Assembly (NCBI RefSeq): GCF_001956045.1
Contig: NZ_MRTH01000001.1
Span: 434,001-498,000, forward strand
From: Paenibacillus sp. FSL H7-0331
GTDB lineage: Bacteria > Bacillota > Bacilli > Paenibacillales > NBRC-103111
Length of the DNA: 64,000 bases
Direction: 5' to 3'
Positions 26,991-38,411 of the stretch are shown one piece after another. The notes below the pieces were generated by a model. It searched no databases. It had not been told where the DNA came from and saw nothing but the letters and a program-made list of their open reading frames with translations. The first letter of the stretch is position 1. Each line of letters begins with the position of its first letter. Made by a program: the position numbers and the translations under genes.

Positions 26991-29660
26991 TTATTTTACG
27001 CTGGCTGTCGGGTCATCCTTGTTTGCAGCCGCCGCCTCGCTATCGTTAGGATAAGCGACCTTTTCTTCGTGAATAATGGCAAGCTGGCCCTCACTGACAC
27101 CTATTGCAATCCGCGAGCCGTCCAAGATGCTGCCAGCCACAATTTCACGAGCCAATTTGGTTTCCAAAAATCGCTGAATATAGCGTTTCAATGGCCTTGC
27201 ACCATACATAGGATCATAACCTTCAACCGCAATATGAAAACGGGCTTCGTCCGTCAAGCGCAGTTCAATCCGCCGTTCACTAAGGCGCTGCTCCAAGCCA
27301 TGTACAAGCTTGCTGACGATTTGCTCCACATCATGAAGCGATAACGGCTTGAACAGGACAACATCATCAATCCGGTTCAAAAATTCGGGACGGAAATGCT
27401 GCCGCAGCTCACGGAAGACGGCTTCCTCCGCTTGCTTCGCAATATTTCCATTGTCATCCGCACCATCAAGTAAATAAGCAGACCCGATATTGGAGGTCAG
27501 AATCACAATCGTATTTTTGAAATCAACGACTCTGCCCTGAGAGTCGGTCAACCGGCCATCATCGAGCAGCTGCAGTAGCGAGTTGAATACTTCAGGATGT
27601 GCCTTCTCGATCTCATCGAACAGCAGCACAGAATAAGGCTGTCTGCGCACCGCTTCTGTGAGCTGTCCGCCCTCCTCGTAGCCGATGTAACCGGGAGGAG
27701 CTCCAATCAGTCGGGATACCGAATGCTTCTCCATATACTCCGACATATCAATCCGAATAATTCGGTCCTCATTGTCAAACAAAGCTTCAGCCAATGCTTT
27801 GGCCAATTCCGTTTTACCAACACCAGTAGGTCCCAGAAACAGAAACGAGCCGATGGGTCGATTCGGGTCCTTTAATCCAGCCCGCGCGCGCAGCACAGCA
27901 TCGGAAACCAGATTAACCGCCTCATCCTGACCGACAACCCTCTTATGCAGCAGCTCCTCCAGACGGAGCAGCTTTTCCCTCTCGCCTTCAACGAGACGGC
28001 TAACCGGTATGCCGGTCCAGAGCGCAACGATTCCAGCAATTTCCTCCTCCGTAACTTCTTCGAGCAGCAATCGATGGTCCGTGTTCGCCCGCGCTTCTTC
28101 CTCCGCCTGCTTCACACGCTTTTCCAGCTCGGGTATACGCCCGTAGCTCAGCTCTGCGGATTTTTCAAGATCATAGCGATCCTCAGCTTCCTGCAGCTGC
28201 ATCCGGAGCTGCTCCAATTCCTTACGAAGCCTTTGGATGCCTTGAATGGTTTCTTTTTCATTTTCCCATTTGGCTTTCAATGTGTTATGCCGATCTTTTA
28301 AATCCGCAAGCTCCTTCTGAAGCACCTTCAGTCTGTCCTGACTCGCTGCATCGGTTTCCTTGCGCAAAGCAGCCTCCTCGATCTCGAGCTGCATCATCCG
28401 CCGCGTTACCTCATCCAGCTCTGTCGGCATCGAGTCAATCTCTGTACGTATCATCGCACAGGCTTCATCAATCAGATCGATGGCTTTATCCGGCAGAAAG
28501 CGGTCAGATATATAGCGATTCGATAGAACACCTGCAGCCACGAGCGCATTATCATGGATTTTCACACCGTGATACAGCTCAAAGCGATCCTTCAATCCAC
28601 GCAATATCGAAATCGTGTCCTCCACATCCGGTTCGCTGACAAGCACCTGTTGAAAACGACGCTCAAGCGCCGGGTCCTTCTCGATGTATTGACGATATTC
28701 ATCCAATGTGGTTGCACCTATACAGTGAAGCTCACCACGCGCCAGCATCGGCTTCAGCATATTGCCCGCATCCATAGCGCCTTCGGTTTTGCCCGCTCCC
28801 ACTATCGTATGCAGTTCGTCGATAAAGAGCAAAATGCGCCCCTGACTTTCCTTTACTTCGTGAAGTACAGCCTTCAGCCGTTCCTCGAATTCCCCACGGT
28901 ATTTGGCACCGGCAACGAGTGAGCTCATATCCAGTGAAAAAATCGTTTTGTCGAGCAGGCCGTCAGGGACATCACGTTTGACAATACGCTGGGCAAGTCC
29001 CTCAACGATGGCTGTTTTCCCGACTCCGGGTTCACCGATCAGGACCGGATTATTTTTGGTTTTACGTGAGAGAATGCGAATGACACGACGTATTTCGGCG
29101 TCCCGGCCGATTACAGGGTCAACCTTGCCTGTCCGCACCTCGGCAACAAGATCACGGCCATATTTGCTCAGCGCTTCGTAGGTAGCTTCCGGTTCCTGAC
29201 TCGTTACACGCTGATGCCCACGAACCTCGGACAATGCTTTCAGCAGCGTCTCGCGTGTCACACCGAAGGAACGAAACAGCCCCCCGGCTTCTTGCTTATC
29301 TTCAAGAAGTGCGAGCAATAAATGCTCGATCGACAAATAGTCATCATTCAGTAATTTGGCTTCCTTTTCTGCGTCCTGTATAATTCGGTCGAAAGCCGGA
29401 GATAAATAATTCCGTATCGTATCCGCGCCGGGTCCACTTACTCTCGGCTTACGGCCAAGCTGTTCTTCCAAACGGGAGCGGAAGGCTTCAATAGGCACAT
29501 TCAGCTTTTGCAGCAGCCGCGGCGCAAGGCCCTCCTGCTGATCCAGCAGTGCCCATAACAGATGCGTCAAACCAATTTCCTGATGCTTGCGCGATATTGC
29601 CGTCTGCTGGGCTGCGATAATCGCTTCCTGAGCTTTTTGTGTAAAACGATTAAAATCCAT
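26991..29660 (-). CDS. clpB: ATP-dependent chaperone ClpB
   Basis: An 889-residue cytoplasmic disaggregase. Start MDFNRF at 29660, 7 nt after GGGGG. Order: Clp N domain (1-145), first AAA+ module with GEPGVGKTA and LFIDELHT, a long coiled-coil middle domain (about 400-530), second AAA+ module with GPTGVGKTE and [10 protein letters not shown], and C-terminal ClpB domain ending in an Ala/Asp-rich tail. The middle domain length fits ClpB rather than ClpC. It works with DnaK/DnaJ to extract proteins from aggregates. It follows the dnaJ-type gene by 14 nt, so the two are one unit, under CtsR boxes. Confidence 0.96.
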   Translation of the reverse strand: MDFNRFTQKAQEAIIAAQQTAISRKHQEIGLTHLLWALLDQQEGLAPRLLQKLNVPIEAFRSRLEEQLGRKPRVSGPGADTIRNYLSPAFDRIIQDAEKEAKLLNDDYLSIEHLLLALLEDKQEAGGLFRSFGVTRETLLKALSEVRGHQRVTSQEPEATYEALSKYGRDLVAEVRTGKVDPVIGRDAEIRRVIRILSRKTKNNPVLIGEPGVGKTAIVEGLAQRIVKRDVPDGLLDKTIFSLDMSSLVAGAKYRGEFEERLKAVLHEVKESQGRILLFIDELHTIVGAGKTEGAMDAGNMLKPMLARGELHCIGATTLDEYRQYIEKDPALERRFQQVLVSEPDVEDTISILRGLKDRFELYHGVKIHDNALVAAGVLSNRYISDRFLPDKAIDLIDEACAMIRTEIDSMPTELDEVTRRMMQLEIEEAALRKETDAASQDRLKVLQKELADLKDRHNTLKAKWENEKETIQGIQRLRKELEQLRMQLQEAEDRYDLEKSAELSYGRIPELEKRVKQAEEEARANTDHRLLLEEVTEEEIAGIVALWTGIPVSRLVEGEREKLLRLEELLHKRVVGQDEAVNLVSDAVLRARAGLKDPNRPIGSFLFLGPTGVGKTELAKALAEALFDNEDRIIRIDMSEYMEKHSVSRLIGAPPGYIGYEEGGQLTEAVRRQPYSVLLFDEIEKAHPEVFNSLLQLLDDGRLTDSQGRVVDFKNTIVILTSNIGSAYLLDGADDNGNIAKQAEEAVFRELRQHFRPEFLNRIDDVVLFKPLSLHDVEQIVSKLVHGLEQRLSERRIELRLTDEARFHIAVEGYDPMYGARPLKRYIQRFLETKLAREIVAGSILDGSRIAIGVSEGQLAIIHEEKVAYPNDSEAAAANKDDPTASVK

Positions 29661-29674
29661 GTTGTTTCCCCCAT

Positions 29675-30643
29675 TCATAAAGTCATAAATTTAGGTTCGA
29701 AGGATTGCTCTTGTGCAAGCTCGCGATACAGCTGCTGTACCTTCTCCGAGCTTGCCTTAGGTACCGTCACCTGCACAGCGACATACAGATCTCCGAAGCT
29801 GCCATCCGGCTTGCGCAAGCCCTTACCGGTAACCCGCAGCTTTTGCCCTGTGCTGATTCCGGCAGGCACCTTAACGTTAAGCATGCCGCCATCCGGCAGC
29901 TTGACCTTCGCTTCAGTACCGAGCGCCACATGCCAAGGAGCAGTCTCAAGACGGGCAGTCAAATTGAAGCCGTCTACGACGAATACAGGATCAGGCTTGA
30001 ATTTGAGCGTAATGTACAGGTCGCCTTTGCTGCCATTCCTATAGGTTCCACCCATGCCCTTGAGACGAATACGTTGTCCATCACTAATGGAAGCAGGCAG
30101 CGTAACGCCAATCTCCTTACCTTGAACCTGTACCCTGACTTTGCCGCCTTTTGTAATTTCCTCTAACGTAAGAAGCAGCGATGCCTCTTCATCCACTTGC
30201 TCTGTACCAAATCTGTCCTCGTTCGTAAAAAAACCACCACCCGCCGGTCCTCCACGACCAGCAGCTCCGCCAAAAAATTGGCTGAACAGATCACCGTAAT
30301 CGCTCTCTCCAGTCTGGTAGGTTGCACCTCCAGAGGTGCCTCCCCAGTTCTGTCCATTGAAATTAAAGCCGCCCGCTTGTCCAAAGTCTTCATAGCCACC
30401 TTGCTGGGCACGGCCTCGATCCTGCCAGCTATCACCGTATTGATCGTAGTTGGCTCTGGATTCTTCATTGCTCAGGACCTCGTAAGCTTCCTGTATTTCC
30501 TTGAATTTCTTTTCCGCCTCAGGGCTTTTATTCACATCGGGATGGTAAGTTTTGGCCATTTTTTTATGGGCTTTTTTAATTTGTTCCTTTGTCGCCTTAC
30601 GGTCAACACCGAGTATCTTATAGAAATCCTTGGTAGGGCTCAT
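29675..30643 (-). CDS. DnaJ/CbpA-type J-domain co-chaperone
   Basis: A 322-residue class-II J protein. J domain at 1-70 with YHPDVNKS (HPD motif), a Gly/Phe/Gln-rich stretch (about 75-140), then the C-terminal substrate-binding domains; the DnaJ zinc-finger Cys repeats are absent. The start is ATG at 30643 after GGGGAG. A longer reading from a TTG at 30673 would overlap the CtsR box, so it is rejected. It stimulates DnaK, and co-transcription with clpB suggests a dedicated disaggregation pair. Confidence 0.92.
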   Translation of the reverse strand: MSPTKDFYKILGVDRKATKEQIKKAHKKMAKTYHPDVNKSPEAEKKFKEIQEAYEVLSNEESRANYDQYGDSWQDRGRAQQGGYEDFGQAGGFNFNGQNWGGTSGGATYQTGESDYGDLFSQFFGGAAGRGGPAGGGFFTNEDRFGTEQVDEEASLLLTLEEITKGGKVRVQVQGKEIGVTLPASISDGQRIRLKGMGGTYRNGSKGDLYITLKFKPDPVFVVDGFNLTARLETAPWHVALGTEAKVKLPDGGMLNVKVPAGISTGQKLRVTGKGLRKPDGSFGDLYVAVQVTVPKASSEKVQQLYRELAQEQSFEPKFMTL

Positions 30644-30667
30644 AGCCTTCACTCCCCATATCAAATT

Positions 30668-30684
30668 GGTCAATAAAGGTCAAA
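30668..30684 (+). promoter_or_regulatory. CtsR box 1
   Basis: GGTCAATAAAGGTCAAA matches the direct-repeat CtsR operator (RGTCAAA-NAN-RGTCAAA) in all but one position. It lies in the leader between promoter and J-protein start. Confidence 0.8.
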
Positions 30685-30700
30685 CCATATCTATTAAAAA

Positions 30701-30739
30701 GGGCACGATTGAACGGTTACAGTAACCATTAATGTGCCC
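30701..30739 (-). terminator. Terminator-like hairpin in the clpB operon leader
   Basis: On the minus strand the arms GGGCAC...GGTTAC and GTAACC...GTGCCC form a long stem with a small loop followed by TTTTT. It lies downstream of the predicted promoter and upstream of the first gene, so it could attenuate transcription or act as an RNA thermometer/stability hairpin. A second small dyad, GTTAC/GTAAC at 30769-30780, is just upstream. Confidence 0.5.
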
Positions 30740-30826
30740 CAAATCGCTGTATTTACAATTTCTCTGTGGTTACCCGTAACCCTGCAGCCGCCACTCACGG
30801 TTCATCTAACTTTCTGGTATATGTTT

Positions 30827-30855
30827 ATTATAAGCTTACTTGCCTAAAGAATCAA
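30827..30855 (-). promoter_or_regulatory. Sigma-A promoter of the dnaJ-clpB operon
   Basis: -35 TTGATT (30850-30855), 17 bp spacer, -10 TATAAT (30827-30832) on the minus strand. About 185 nt of leader precedes the J-protein start. Confidence 0.75.
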
Positions 30856-30933
30856 AAGCGATTATTGGCTGTATAGCTCAAAATACATCGGTTTTCCGGC
30901 AAAATGATTGCCAAATCATGGACTTTCTGTTTA

Positions 30934-30950
30934 TCTGACCTTCTTTGACC
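30934..30950 (-). promoter_or_regulatory. CtsR box 2
   Basis: GGTCAAAGAAGGTCAGA on the minus strand, one mismatch to the CtsR consensus, about 80 bp upstream of the -35. It could control a second, upstream promoter. Confidence 0.75.
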
Positions 30951-30998
30951 TTAAAGATCTTCAATAGCCTTCCCTTTACTTCTTCTTTCATCGCACAT

Positions 30999-31913
30999 CT
31001 AGCTTTCACTGTAGTAGGCACGCAGCTCAATATCCTGATCGTAATTGCCAAAGCCTTCCCCGAACAGGGTCAATCCACCTACGTGCTCGGAATCTTCCTC
31101 CACGGCAAATCGCAGCGTCCAGAACTTTTTGTGCAGGCTTAAGGAATCGACTGTGACGTCTGATATTTGCTTACCATCGATATAAGTCCCATTGTTGTCA
31201 ATTCGAATGACTTTGAGTAATCCATACTGATTGACATTTCTCTGCCACCAGGATGGTGTGAACCGACCACGGGTATGCCCGTAATCTCCAGGGCTCGTCC
31301 ATTCTCCCAGGCATATTCCATTTAAGTAAAAACGAATATCGGAAGGCCAATGCTCATTGATACCAGGTGCTTCCGAGGAAATTTCCATGGAGATTTCAAT
31401 CTCCTCCAACTTCTGAGTTTGCAGCGAGTAATTAGGAACCGTATACTCCACAAACCCTTTACTAAACCACAAAATCCGGGCATGCATCCGATCAGGGTCG
31501 AGAAAATAACGCGGATCATCATATTGTCCTATATTTTGCTTTTGCGTAGCCAATCCACATGTGGGATATACATCAAAAGCTGTATAATGGCCTATCGGTA
31601 TGTTCGTTTCATGGTAGCTTCTTTCTTCTGCTGGCGCCTCACCCGGAAGTATAATCTCAATGCCTCGTACGGCAAGCGAGCATATTTTGTGCGTACCTCC
31701 CTGCTTGCGAACCATTCGGGTCGTTATCAACCCACCTTTTTCGAGCTTCTTGACATGCATGGTGACAATAGCGCTGCTTAGATTCAAGCTTGCAGCAAGT
31801 TCCTTTACGTTCATCGGCTGTTCCCCCAACAGTTCCAGAATACGCAGCCGTACGCCACTTGCCAACGCCTCATAGAGCGCAAGCCATTTGGTATCCGTAT
31901 TTATTTTTAACAT
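30999..31913 (-). CDS. ArsR-type HTH regulator, divergent from arabinofuranosidase
   Basis: A 304-residue protein. N-terminal winged HTH (about 10-85: SGVRLRILELLGEQ, VKELAASLNLSSAIVTMHVKKLEKGGLI), then a C-terminal region of about 200 residues with DIRFYLNG and FTPSWWQRN, which looks like a beta-rich ligand domain, much longer than classical ArsR. AAAGGGG precedes the ATG. It is divergently transcribed from the GH51 gene and so probably represses it, with arabinose or an arabino-oligosaccharide as inducer. No metal-binding Cys pattern is seen, which fits a sugar rather than a metal sensor. Confidence 0.75.
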   Translation of the reverse strand: MLKINTDTKWLALYEALASGVRLRILELLGEQPMNVKELAASLNLSSAIVTMHVKKLEKGGLITTRMVRKQGGTHKICSLAVRGIEIILPGEAPAEERSYHETNIPIGHYTAFDVYPTCGLATQKQNIGQYDDPRYFLDPDRMHARILWFSKGFVEYTVPNYSLQTQKLEEIEISMEISSEAPGINEHWPSDIRFYLNGICLGEWTSPGDYGHTRGRFTPSWWQRNVNQYGLLKVIRIDNNGTYIDGKQISDVTVDSLSLHKKFWTLRFAVEEDSEHVGGLTLFGEGFGNYDQDIELRAYYSES

Positions 31914-33613
<1,700 letters not shown>

Positions 33614-33682
33614 TAATCACAATCAGCGGCACTAAACAGCCGAGTGCTTAATCCATAAGTAAGTACCTGTTTATTTATAATG

Positions 33683-33715
33683 TAGGGACTGCCGCAATCG
33701 GAGCAGTCCCTATTT
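33683..33715 (+). terminator. Terminator after abfA
   Basis: Arms TAGGGACTGC and GCAGTCCCTA, 10 nt loop, followed by TTTC. Confidence 0.75.
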
Positions 33716-33888
33716 CAATTCTCCAGTTTGCTTTCGTTATGTCAGCTTCCAGATATCTTATTACGATGTCTATGCTTATCCAATTCAAATACTTCACAAA
33801 TCCTTTATATAAATTGACGGCTCAATTAACAAATAATAGTTATATTTTAGGGGGGCGATCATTTAAACTACGACTAATGGAGGTTTGT

Positions 33889-35664
33889 ATGAGAAAATTG
33901 AAGAAGTGGGCTTACACAGCGCTGGTGTCATTACTGGTTCTGACTTCAACTGAATCCGTTATTTCCGCAGACAATGGGATGACTACCGACACCAACAAAG
34001 TTACTGGAGGCCGTTCAAGCCAAATGATCACCATCCTCCACACCAATGACATACACAGCCGGGTTGAGGAAAGCACTGATAGCATCGGCTACGCCAAACT
34101 TTCCACTTTACTTAAGCAAACTAAGGCCGTCAACCCAAACACACTCATGATAGATGCGGGAGATACGTTTCATGGTCAGACGATCGCAAATTTGGTACGC
34201 GGGGAAAGCATAGTAAAGATCATGAATTTGATCGGATATGATGTCATGACCGCCGGTAATCACGACTTCAATTATGGGAGCGCACGTTTGGTAGAGCTTG
34301 CCAAGCAGGCAAATTTTCCGATACTTGGCGCCAACGTGAAGAAAACGGACGGTTCCAGGCTGCTGGGGACTAACCTAATCAAAGAAGTGAATGGTGTGAA
34401 AATCGGGATCTTCGGCCTGACGACACCAGAAACGGCCTATAAGACTCATCCCATCAATGTCGAAGGCATCATCTTTGCCGATCCGGTACAGGAAGCAAAA
34501 GCCCAGGTTGCTGAACTAAGGAGCAAGGTGGATATCATTGTTGCCATCTCGCATCTTGGTGTAGATGCCACCAGCATCGACACCAGCAAAAAGGTCGCTG
34601 AACAGGTGCCTGGCATCGATGTCATCATTGATGGGCATAGCCATACAGTAATGGAAAAAGGAATGATGGTCGGCAGCGTGCTGATCGCACAAACTGGTGA
34701 GTACGGTAAAAATATTGGGAAAATCCAGCTCAATATCGAAGATGGTAAGTTGAGCAGTAAAAACGCAAGTTTAATCACTCGCAAGGAAGCTGATCAATTT
34801 CAGGCAGATCCTGCTGTGTTGGATGTCATCAACAACGTTAAAAAGGAACAAGAGACAGTGCTTTCACAAGTAGTCGGAACCACCTCTGATAAATTGATCG
34901 GTGACCGGACAATCGTTCGCAAAGGTGAATCCAACCTCGGCAATCTTATAACCAATGCGATGCTCAGCGAGACTGGTGCTGATGTGGCCATTACGAATGG
35001 CGGCGGCATTCGTGCCTCTATCGAAGCTGGTCAGATAACAAAGGGTGACATTATTACAGTACTGCCATTTGGCAACTATATTCAAACCAAGAAAGTCAAA
35101 GGCTCTGATATTAAAGCAGCGTTAGAGCTTGGTGTATCCGGTTATCCGGGTGAATTAGGCGGTTTTCCGCATGTAGGCGGTATTTTCTTCGAATTCGATC
35201 CCGCACAGCCAGTCGGCAACCGTGTGCTCTCCATATTAATCAAGGGCAAGCAGCTAGACCCTAACCAAATGTATCTGCTTGCCACTAACGATTTTATGGC
35301 TGCAGGCGGTGATCAATATACGATGTTCAAGGATTATCCGATCGCCAACGACTTCTCTTCACTGGAAGAGTCCGTGATCACTTATATGCAAACTATAGGA
35401 AGTGCTGTACCGAAGATCGAGGGTCGTATCACCGTAAAAGGCGCAAATGCGTCCAATATCACTGATACTGCCGCTACTCCATCGGCTCCGTCAGTTACTG
35501 CTCCTGCGTTAACGAATACGTCCAAAGTGTACATTGTTAAGACCGACGATACACTTTGGAAAATCGCAAGGCTGTACGCAACAACCTGGCAAACCCTACA
35601 AAAGCTAAATAGTCTGACAAACCCGGATCGAATTTATCCAGGTCAGGAAATCCTACTTCCTTAA
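33889..35664 (+). CDS. Secreted 5'-nucleotidase-family phosphoesterase with LysM domain
   Basis: A 591-residue protein. ATG at 33889 is 5 nt after GGAGG. Signal peptide about 1-28. Metallophosphoesterase domain about 45-290: LHTNDIHSR, DAGDTFHG, AGNHDFNYG, ISHLGVD, DGHSHT. 5'-nucleotidase C-terminal domain about 330-500: ITNGGGIRA, LPFGNY, NDFMAAGGDQY. A Ser/Thr/Ala-rich linker leads to one LysM motif at the C terminus (about 545-591). It should dephosphorylate extracellular nucleotides, held on peptidoglycan by LysM. Other bacterial relatives often carry SLH or LPXTG anchors; none is seen here. Confidence 0.92.
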   Translation: MRKLKKWAYTALVSLLVLTSTESVISADNGMTTDTNKVTGGRSSQMITILHTNDIHSRVEESTDSIGYAKLSTLLKQTKAVNPNTLMIDAGDTFHGQTIANLVRGESIVKIMNLIGYDVMTAGNHDFNYGSARLVELAKQANFPILGANVKKTDGSRLLGTNLIKEVNGVKIGIFGLTTPETAYKTHPINVEGIIFADPVQEAKAQVAELRSKVDIIVAISHLGVDATSIDTSKKVAEQVPGIDVIIDGHSHTVMEKGMMVGSVLIAQTGEYGKNIGKIQLNIEDGKLSSKNASLITRKEADQFQADPAVLDVINNVKKEQETVLSQVVGTTSDKLIGDRTIVRKGESNLGNLITNAMLSETGADVAITNGGGIRASIEAGQITKGDIITVLPFGNYIQTKKVKGSDIKAALELGVSGYPGELGGFPHVGGIFFEFDPAQPVGNRVLSILIKGKQLDPNQMYLLATNDFMAAGGDQYTMFKDYPIANDFSSLEESVITYMQTIGSAVPKIEGRITVKGANASNITDTAATPSAPSVTAPALTNTSKVYIVKTDDTLWKIARLYATTWQTLQKLNSLTNPDRIYPGQEILLP

Positions 35665-35675
35665 TAGCAAAATAA

Positions 35676-35728
35676 AACGGGCTGTCCCTTTGGTAGCTAA
35701 AGCTACTTTTTCGGGACAGCCCGTTCAT
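35676..35728 (+). terminator. Terminator after the 5'-nucleotidase gene
   Basis: A 13 bp perfect stem AACGGGCTGTCCC / GGGACAGCCCGTT with an inner GTAGC/GCTAC hairpin in the loop, followed by CATTTG. Confidence 0.75.
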
Positions 35729-35811
35729 TTGTTATGATTCAGGTGTGACTAATCTATGAACAGCTTTGGTCGGCATTTTTCTAAATATAATCCTTATTGA
35801 TCCGAATCTTG

Positions 35812-36909
35812 TTACGTAAGTGAATTCGGATACACCATAACCTTGAGACTGCCCGCTTTATTCGTTCTGGCCCGCTCCATCGCTTCATGCGTTTGCTCGA
35901 GTGGGTATCGGTCTGTAATTAAGCTCATCATCTCCGTATTACCAGAAGACAAGAAGGTAATTCCCTGCGGGTACGTATTCACATAACGGAAAATTCCATA
36001 GATGTCGATTTCATTATCACAGATGAAAGGAACATTAACGCCAACCTCATCTACCGGTGGCAGCCCTACTATCGACAGCTTGCCTCCACGTCGGATCGAA
36101 TGCATCGCTGTTTTGAGTGCACGTGGATGCCCTGCGGTTTCAATAGCCAAATGAACACCCCCACCAGTCAGTCGTTTGATCTCGGCTGCAGCATCAGCCA
36201 CATCAGGATAGATCAGGTCGGTTGCACCCAACTTTCTGGCTGCTTCCAACCGGTTGATTTCGAGATCACTAACAAAAATCCGGTTGGCTCCAAAGGCTTT
36301 GGCGGCAGCCACGGCTGTTAAGCCCACAGGACCCATTCCGATAATAGCCACATCCCATCCAGGTTTAAAGCCAGCCCGATTCAACGCATGAATCCCGACG
36401 GAAAAAGGCTCATTCAAAGCGGCTTCCTCGAAGGTCAAGGAATCAGGAATCGGGAACAAAAAGTCTTCACGGTGGGCAATATATTGGCAGAATGCTCCAT
36501 CTACAGGAGGTGTAGCCAGGAATTGAACGTCTGGACACAAGTTGTAACAGCCTGACTTGCAGGCATCACAACGACCGCACGTAATTCCAGGCTCGATTGC
36601 CACACGGTCACCCGGTTTAAAGCGGGTTACATTTTCACCGCAAGCTGCGACGATTCCTGCGCACTCGTGACCAAGAATAATCGGCTTTTCTACAACATAA
36701 GTACCGATTCGACCGTGTTCATAATAATGGAGATCCGATCCGCAGATGCCCACTGCCATTACCTTGACGAGTACCTCATCGGGCTTGATTGTCGGTACGG
36801 GCAGCTCGACGATCGAGATGTGATGCGGCTCCGTCATTAGCGCTGCCTTCATCGTTTGTGGAATATCGGATAAGCTACGTGTGCTGCCTGATTGTTGAAT
36901 AGTAGTCAT
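35812..36909 (-). CDS. Zinc-dependent medium-chain dehydrogenase, sorbitol-dehydrogenase-like
   Basis: A 365-residue enzyme. The second of two adjacent ATGs (36909) is 7 nt after AGGAGG and is preferred. Catalytic zinc site: GICGSDLHYYEHG and GHECAG. Structural zinc loop: CGRCDACKSGCYNLC. Rossmann motif GMGPVGL. The pattern is that of polyol/sorbitol and related sugar dehydrogenases. The neighbour 57 nt upstream is a lactonase-like amidohydrolase, so this enzyme may oxidise an aldose to a lactone; that is inference. Confidence 0.88.
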   Translation of the reverse strand: MTTIQQSGSTRSLSDIPQTMKAALMTEPHHISIVELPVPTIKPDEVLVKVMAVGICGSDLHYYEHGRIGTYVVEKPIILGHECAGIVAACGENVTRFKPGDRVAIEPGITCGRCDACKSGCYNLCPDVQFLATPPVDGAFCQYIAHREDFLFPIPDSLTFEEAALNEPFSVGIHALNRAGFKPGWDVAIIGMGPVGLTAVAAAKAFGANRIFVSDLEINRLEAARKLGATDLIYPDVADAAAEIKRLTGGGVHLAIETAGHPRALKTAMHSIRRGGKLSIVGLPPVDEVGVNVPFICDNEIDIYGIFRYVNTYPQGITFLSSGNTEMMSLITDRYPLEQTHEAMERARTNKAGSLKVMVYPNSLT

Positions 36910-36966
36910 CATTATGCCTCCTGTAATATGCTTTACTTAGTTATCGAATGAAGATTATCGAATGAA

Positions 36967-37800
36967 TTATCCATTTAATCGGTAAAATCGACTTGCATTG
37001 CCTCCATAGACAGCAGCCAATTCCTCTTCCGTCCAGCTTGCATCCAGACTTGATTTAATCAACTCCAGCACTTGCGCGTATGTCGCCGAGAACAGGCATA
37101 CCGGCCAATCGCTGCCGAACATCACACGTTGCTTGCCAAAGGCTTCAACCACTACATCCACAAAAGGCTGAATAGCCGCCTGCGTCCAATCGGCGTCTAA
37201 CTGCTCGGGCACCATGCCTGAAAGCTTGCACATAACATTCGGATACGCGGCAATTTGTCGGATCTGCGAAGCCCACGGCTCCATTGTGCCTTCCAATATC
37301 GGTGGCTTTGCCAGATGGTCGACAACAGCACGTAAATCCGGTACCTGCTCGAGCAGTTCCACAATATACGGCAAATGACGAGGATTAGCCTGCAAATCAA
37401 CCGGGAATTGCGCATCGGCCAATAACTTGAGATGGCGGATAACGGTTTCACCCAATATCCAGTCAGAAGGCAAATCCTGAATCATGGGTCTCAGACCGAC
37501 AAACTTGGGGTTGCAACGAAAGCGGTCCCATTCCTGCTCAAATGTGTTCGATTCCAGATCCAGCCACCCGACTACGCCGGCAATCGTAGGTTCCTTCTCC
37601 GCTATGCTTAACAGAAATTCCGCCTCTTCAGAGGTTGGAGCAGCCTGAACAACGATGGTTTTTTGGATATCGTATAGCTCCAGCAAAGGCTTTAATTGCT
37701 CAGGCATATAGTCCGCATAGATACGTCCCAGGGAAGGCTTGAGCCATCCGTAGTCAGTACGTGAGGTTAGCCAATAGTGCTGATGTGCGTCAATGCGCAT
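36967..37800 (-). CDS. Amidohydrolase-family sugar lactonase (L-fuconolactonase-like)
   Basis: A 277-residue TIM-barrel hydrolase. Start ATG at 37800 (MRIDAHQHYW), 11 nt after GGAGG. Metal ligands H6 and H8, a conserved VDHLAKP and FGSDWPV (metal Asp) are present. The family includes L-fuconolactonase and L-rhamnonolactonase, which open aldonolactones. It lies upstream of the dehydrogenase on the same strand, which suggests a two-step sugar oxidation (dehydrogenase then lactonase). Confidence 0.85.
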   Translation of the reverse strand: MRIDAHQHYWLTSRTDYGWLKPSLGRIYADYMPEQLKPLLELYDIQKTIVVQAAPTSEEAEFLLSIAEKEPTIAGVVGWLDLESNTFEQEWDRFRCNPKFVGLRPMIQDLPSDWILGETVIRHLKLLADAQFPVDLQANPRHLPYIVELLEQVPDLRAVVDHLAKPPILEGTMEPWASQIRQIAAYPNVMCKLSGMVPEQLDADWTQAAIQPFVDVVVEAFGKQRVMFGSDWPVCLFSATYAQVLELIKSSLDASWTEEELAAVYGGNASRFYRLNG

Positions 37801-38010
37801 GTCTTTGTAGCCCTCCATAGGCATTCATTTGGTTTTTGCAAGAAAACTTATTTCACTATTATAAACCGAGTTTGTGCAGAAAACCAGTATGATTAGCATT
37901 TCTTATGTGGGATCAGCTTTTCAATTCTCATCATAGCACTAGTTATTATTTTCGGGAATACTATGTGAAAATGATCGGAATCAAGTGACAAGCTCTGGTC
38001 AATTCGTGTA

Positions 38011-38063
38011 CAAAAAAGGAACAAAGCAACGACAGCTTACCGTCGTCATCTTTGTTCCTTTTG
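38011..38063 (-). terminator. Terminator downstream of the DUF3886 gene
   Basis: Arms AAAAGGAACAAAG and CTTTGTTCCTTTT with an inner GACGACGG/CTGTCGTT-like pairing; T-rich on the minus side. The remainder of the 37801-38114 gap holds a -10-like TATAAT near 37860 for the lactonase gene. Confidence 0.8.
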
Positions 38064-38114
38064 CCTGACCCTACTTTAATAGACTTGCAATCAGTACTTA
38101 GGTTTACCCTTCGA

Positions 38115-38372
38115 TCAATACTTCGTTCCCTTCGTACCGCTGTTGTTCAGTAAATATTCGAAGTCATTTTCAAGCCGCTTCTGTTCGGCCTTGCGGGCAT
38201 CCACGATCTGCTGTCTGGCATCTTCCTTCTGCTTTGCCTCGGCCGCTTTCATGGCATCGGCCTGTGCCTGCAGCTTGCTTAGAACATCAGGATTAATCAA
38301 ATCCTTCAAAGTAGCCGGCTTATCCTGAGCAGCTGGTTTGGGTGCCGCTGCGGGTCTTTGTTTTTTGGCCAT
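38115..38372 (-). CDS. DUF3886 small protein (YqkE-like)
   Basis: An 85-residue Lys/Ala/Gln-rich protein with a Pro/Ala N terminus, a KDLINPDVLSKLQ segment and a long charged helix (about 35-75) ending in LENDFEYLLNNS. It matches the DUF3886/YqkE pattern; function unknown. GGGAGG precedes the ATG by 11 nt. It may be transcribed with the SDR gene 39 nt upstream, and a terminator follows. Confidence 0.75.
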   Translation of the reverse strand: MAKKQRPAAAPKPAAQDKPATLKDLINPDVLSKLQAQADAMKAAEAKQKEDARQQIVDARKAEQKRLENDFEYLLNNSGTKGTKY

Positions 38373-38411
38373 CTGGAGATTAGCCTCCCTTCTATCCTTA
38401 ACTGACTGAAT

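Noticed and set aside
30644..30673. N-terminal extension of the J-protein from a TTG at 30673
   Set aside because: It would overlap the CtsR box and has no RBS; the ATG at 30643 after GGGGAG opens a normal J domain.
33739..33888. 50-codon extension of the 5'-nucleotidase
   Set aside because: It would hide the signal peptide and lacks an RBS, while GGAGG precedes the ATG at 33889.
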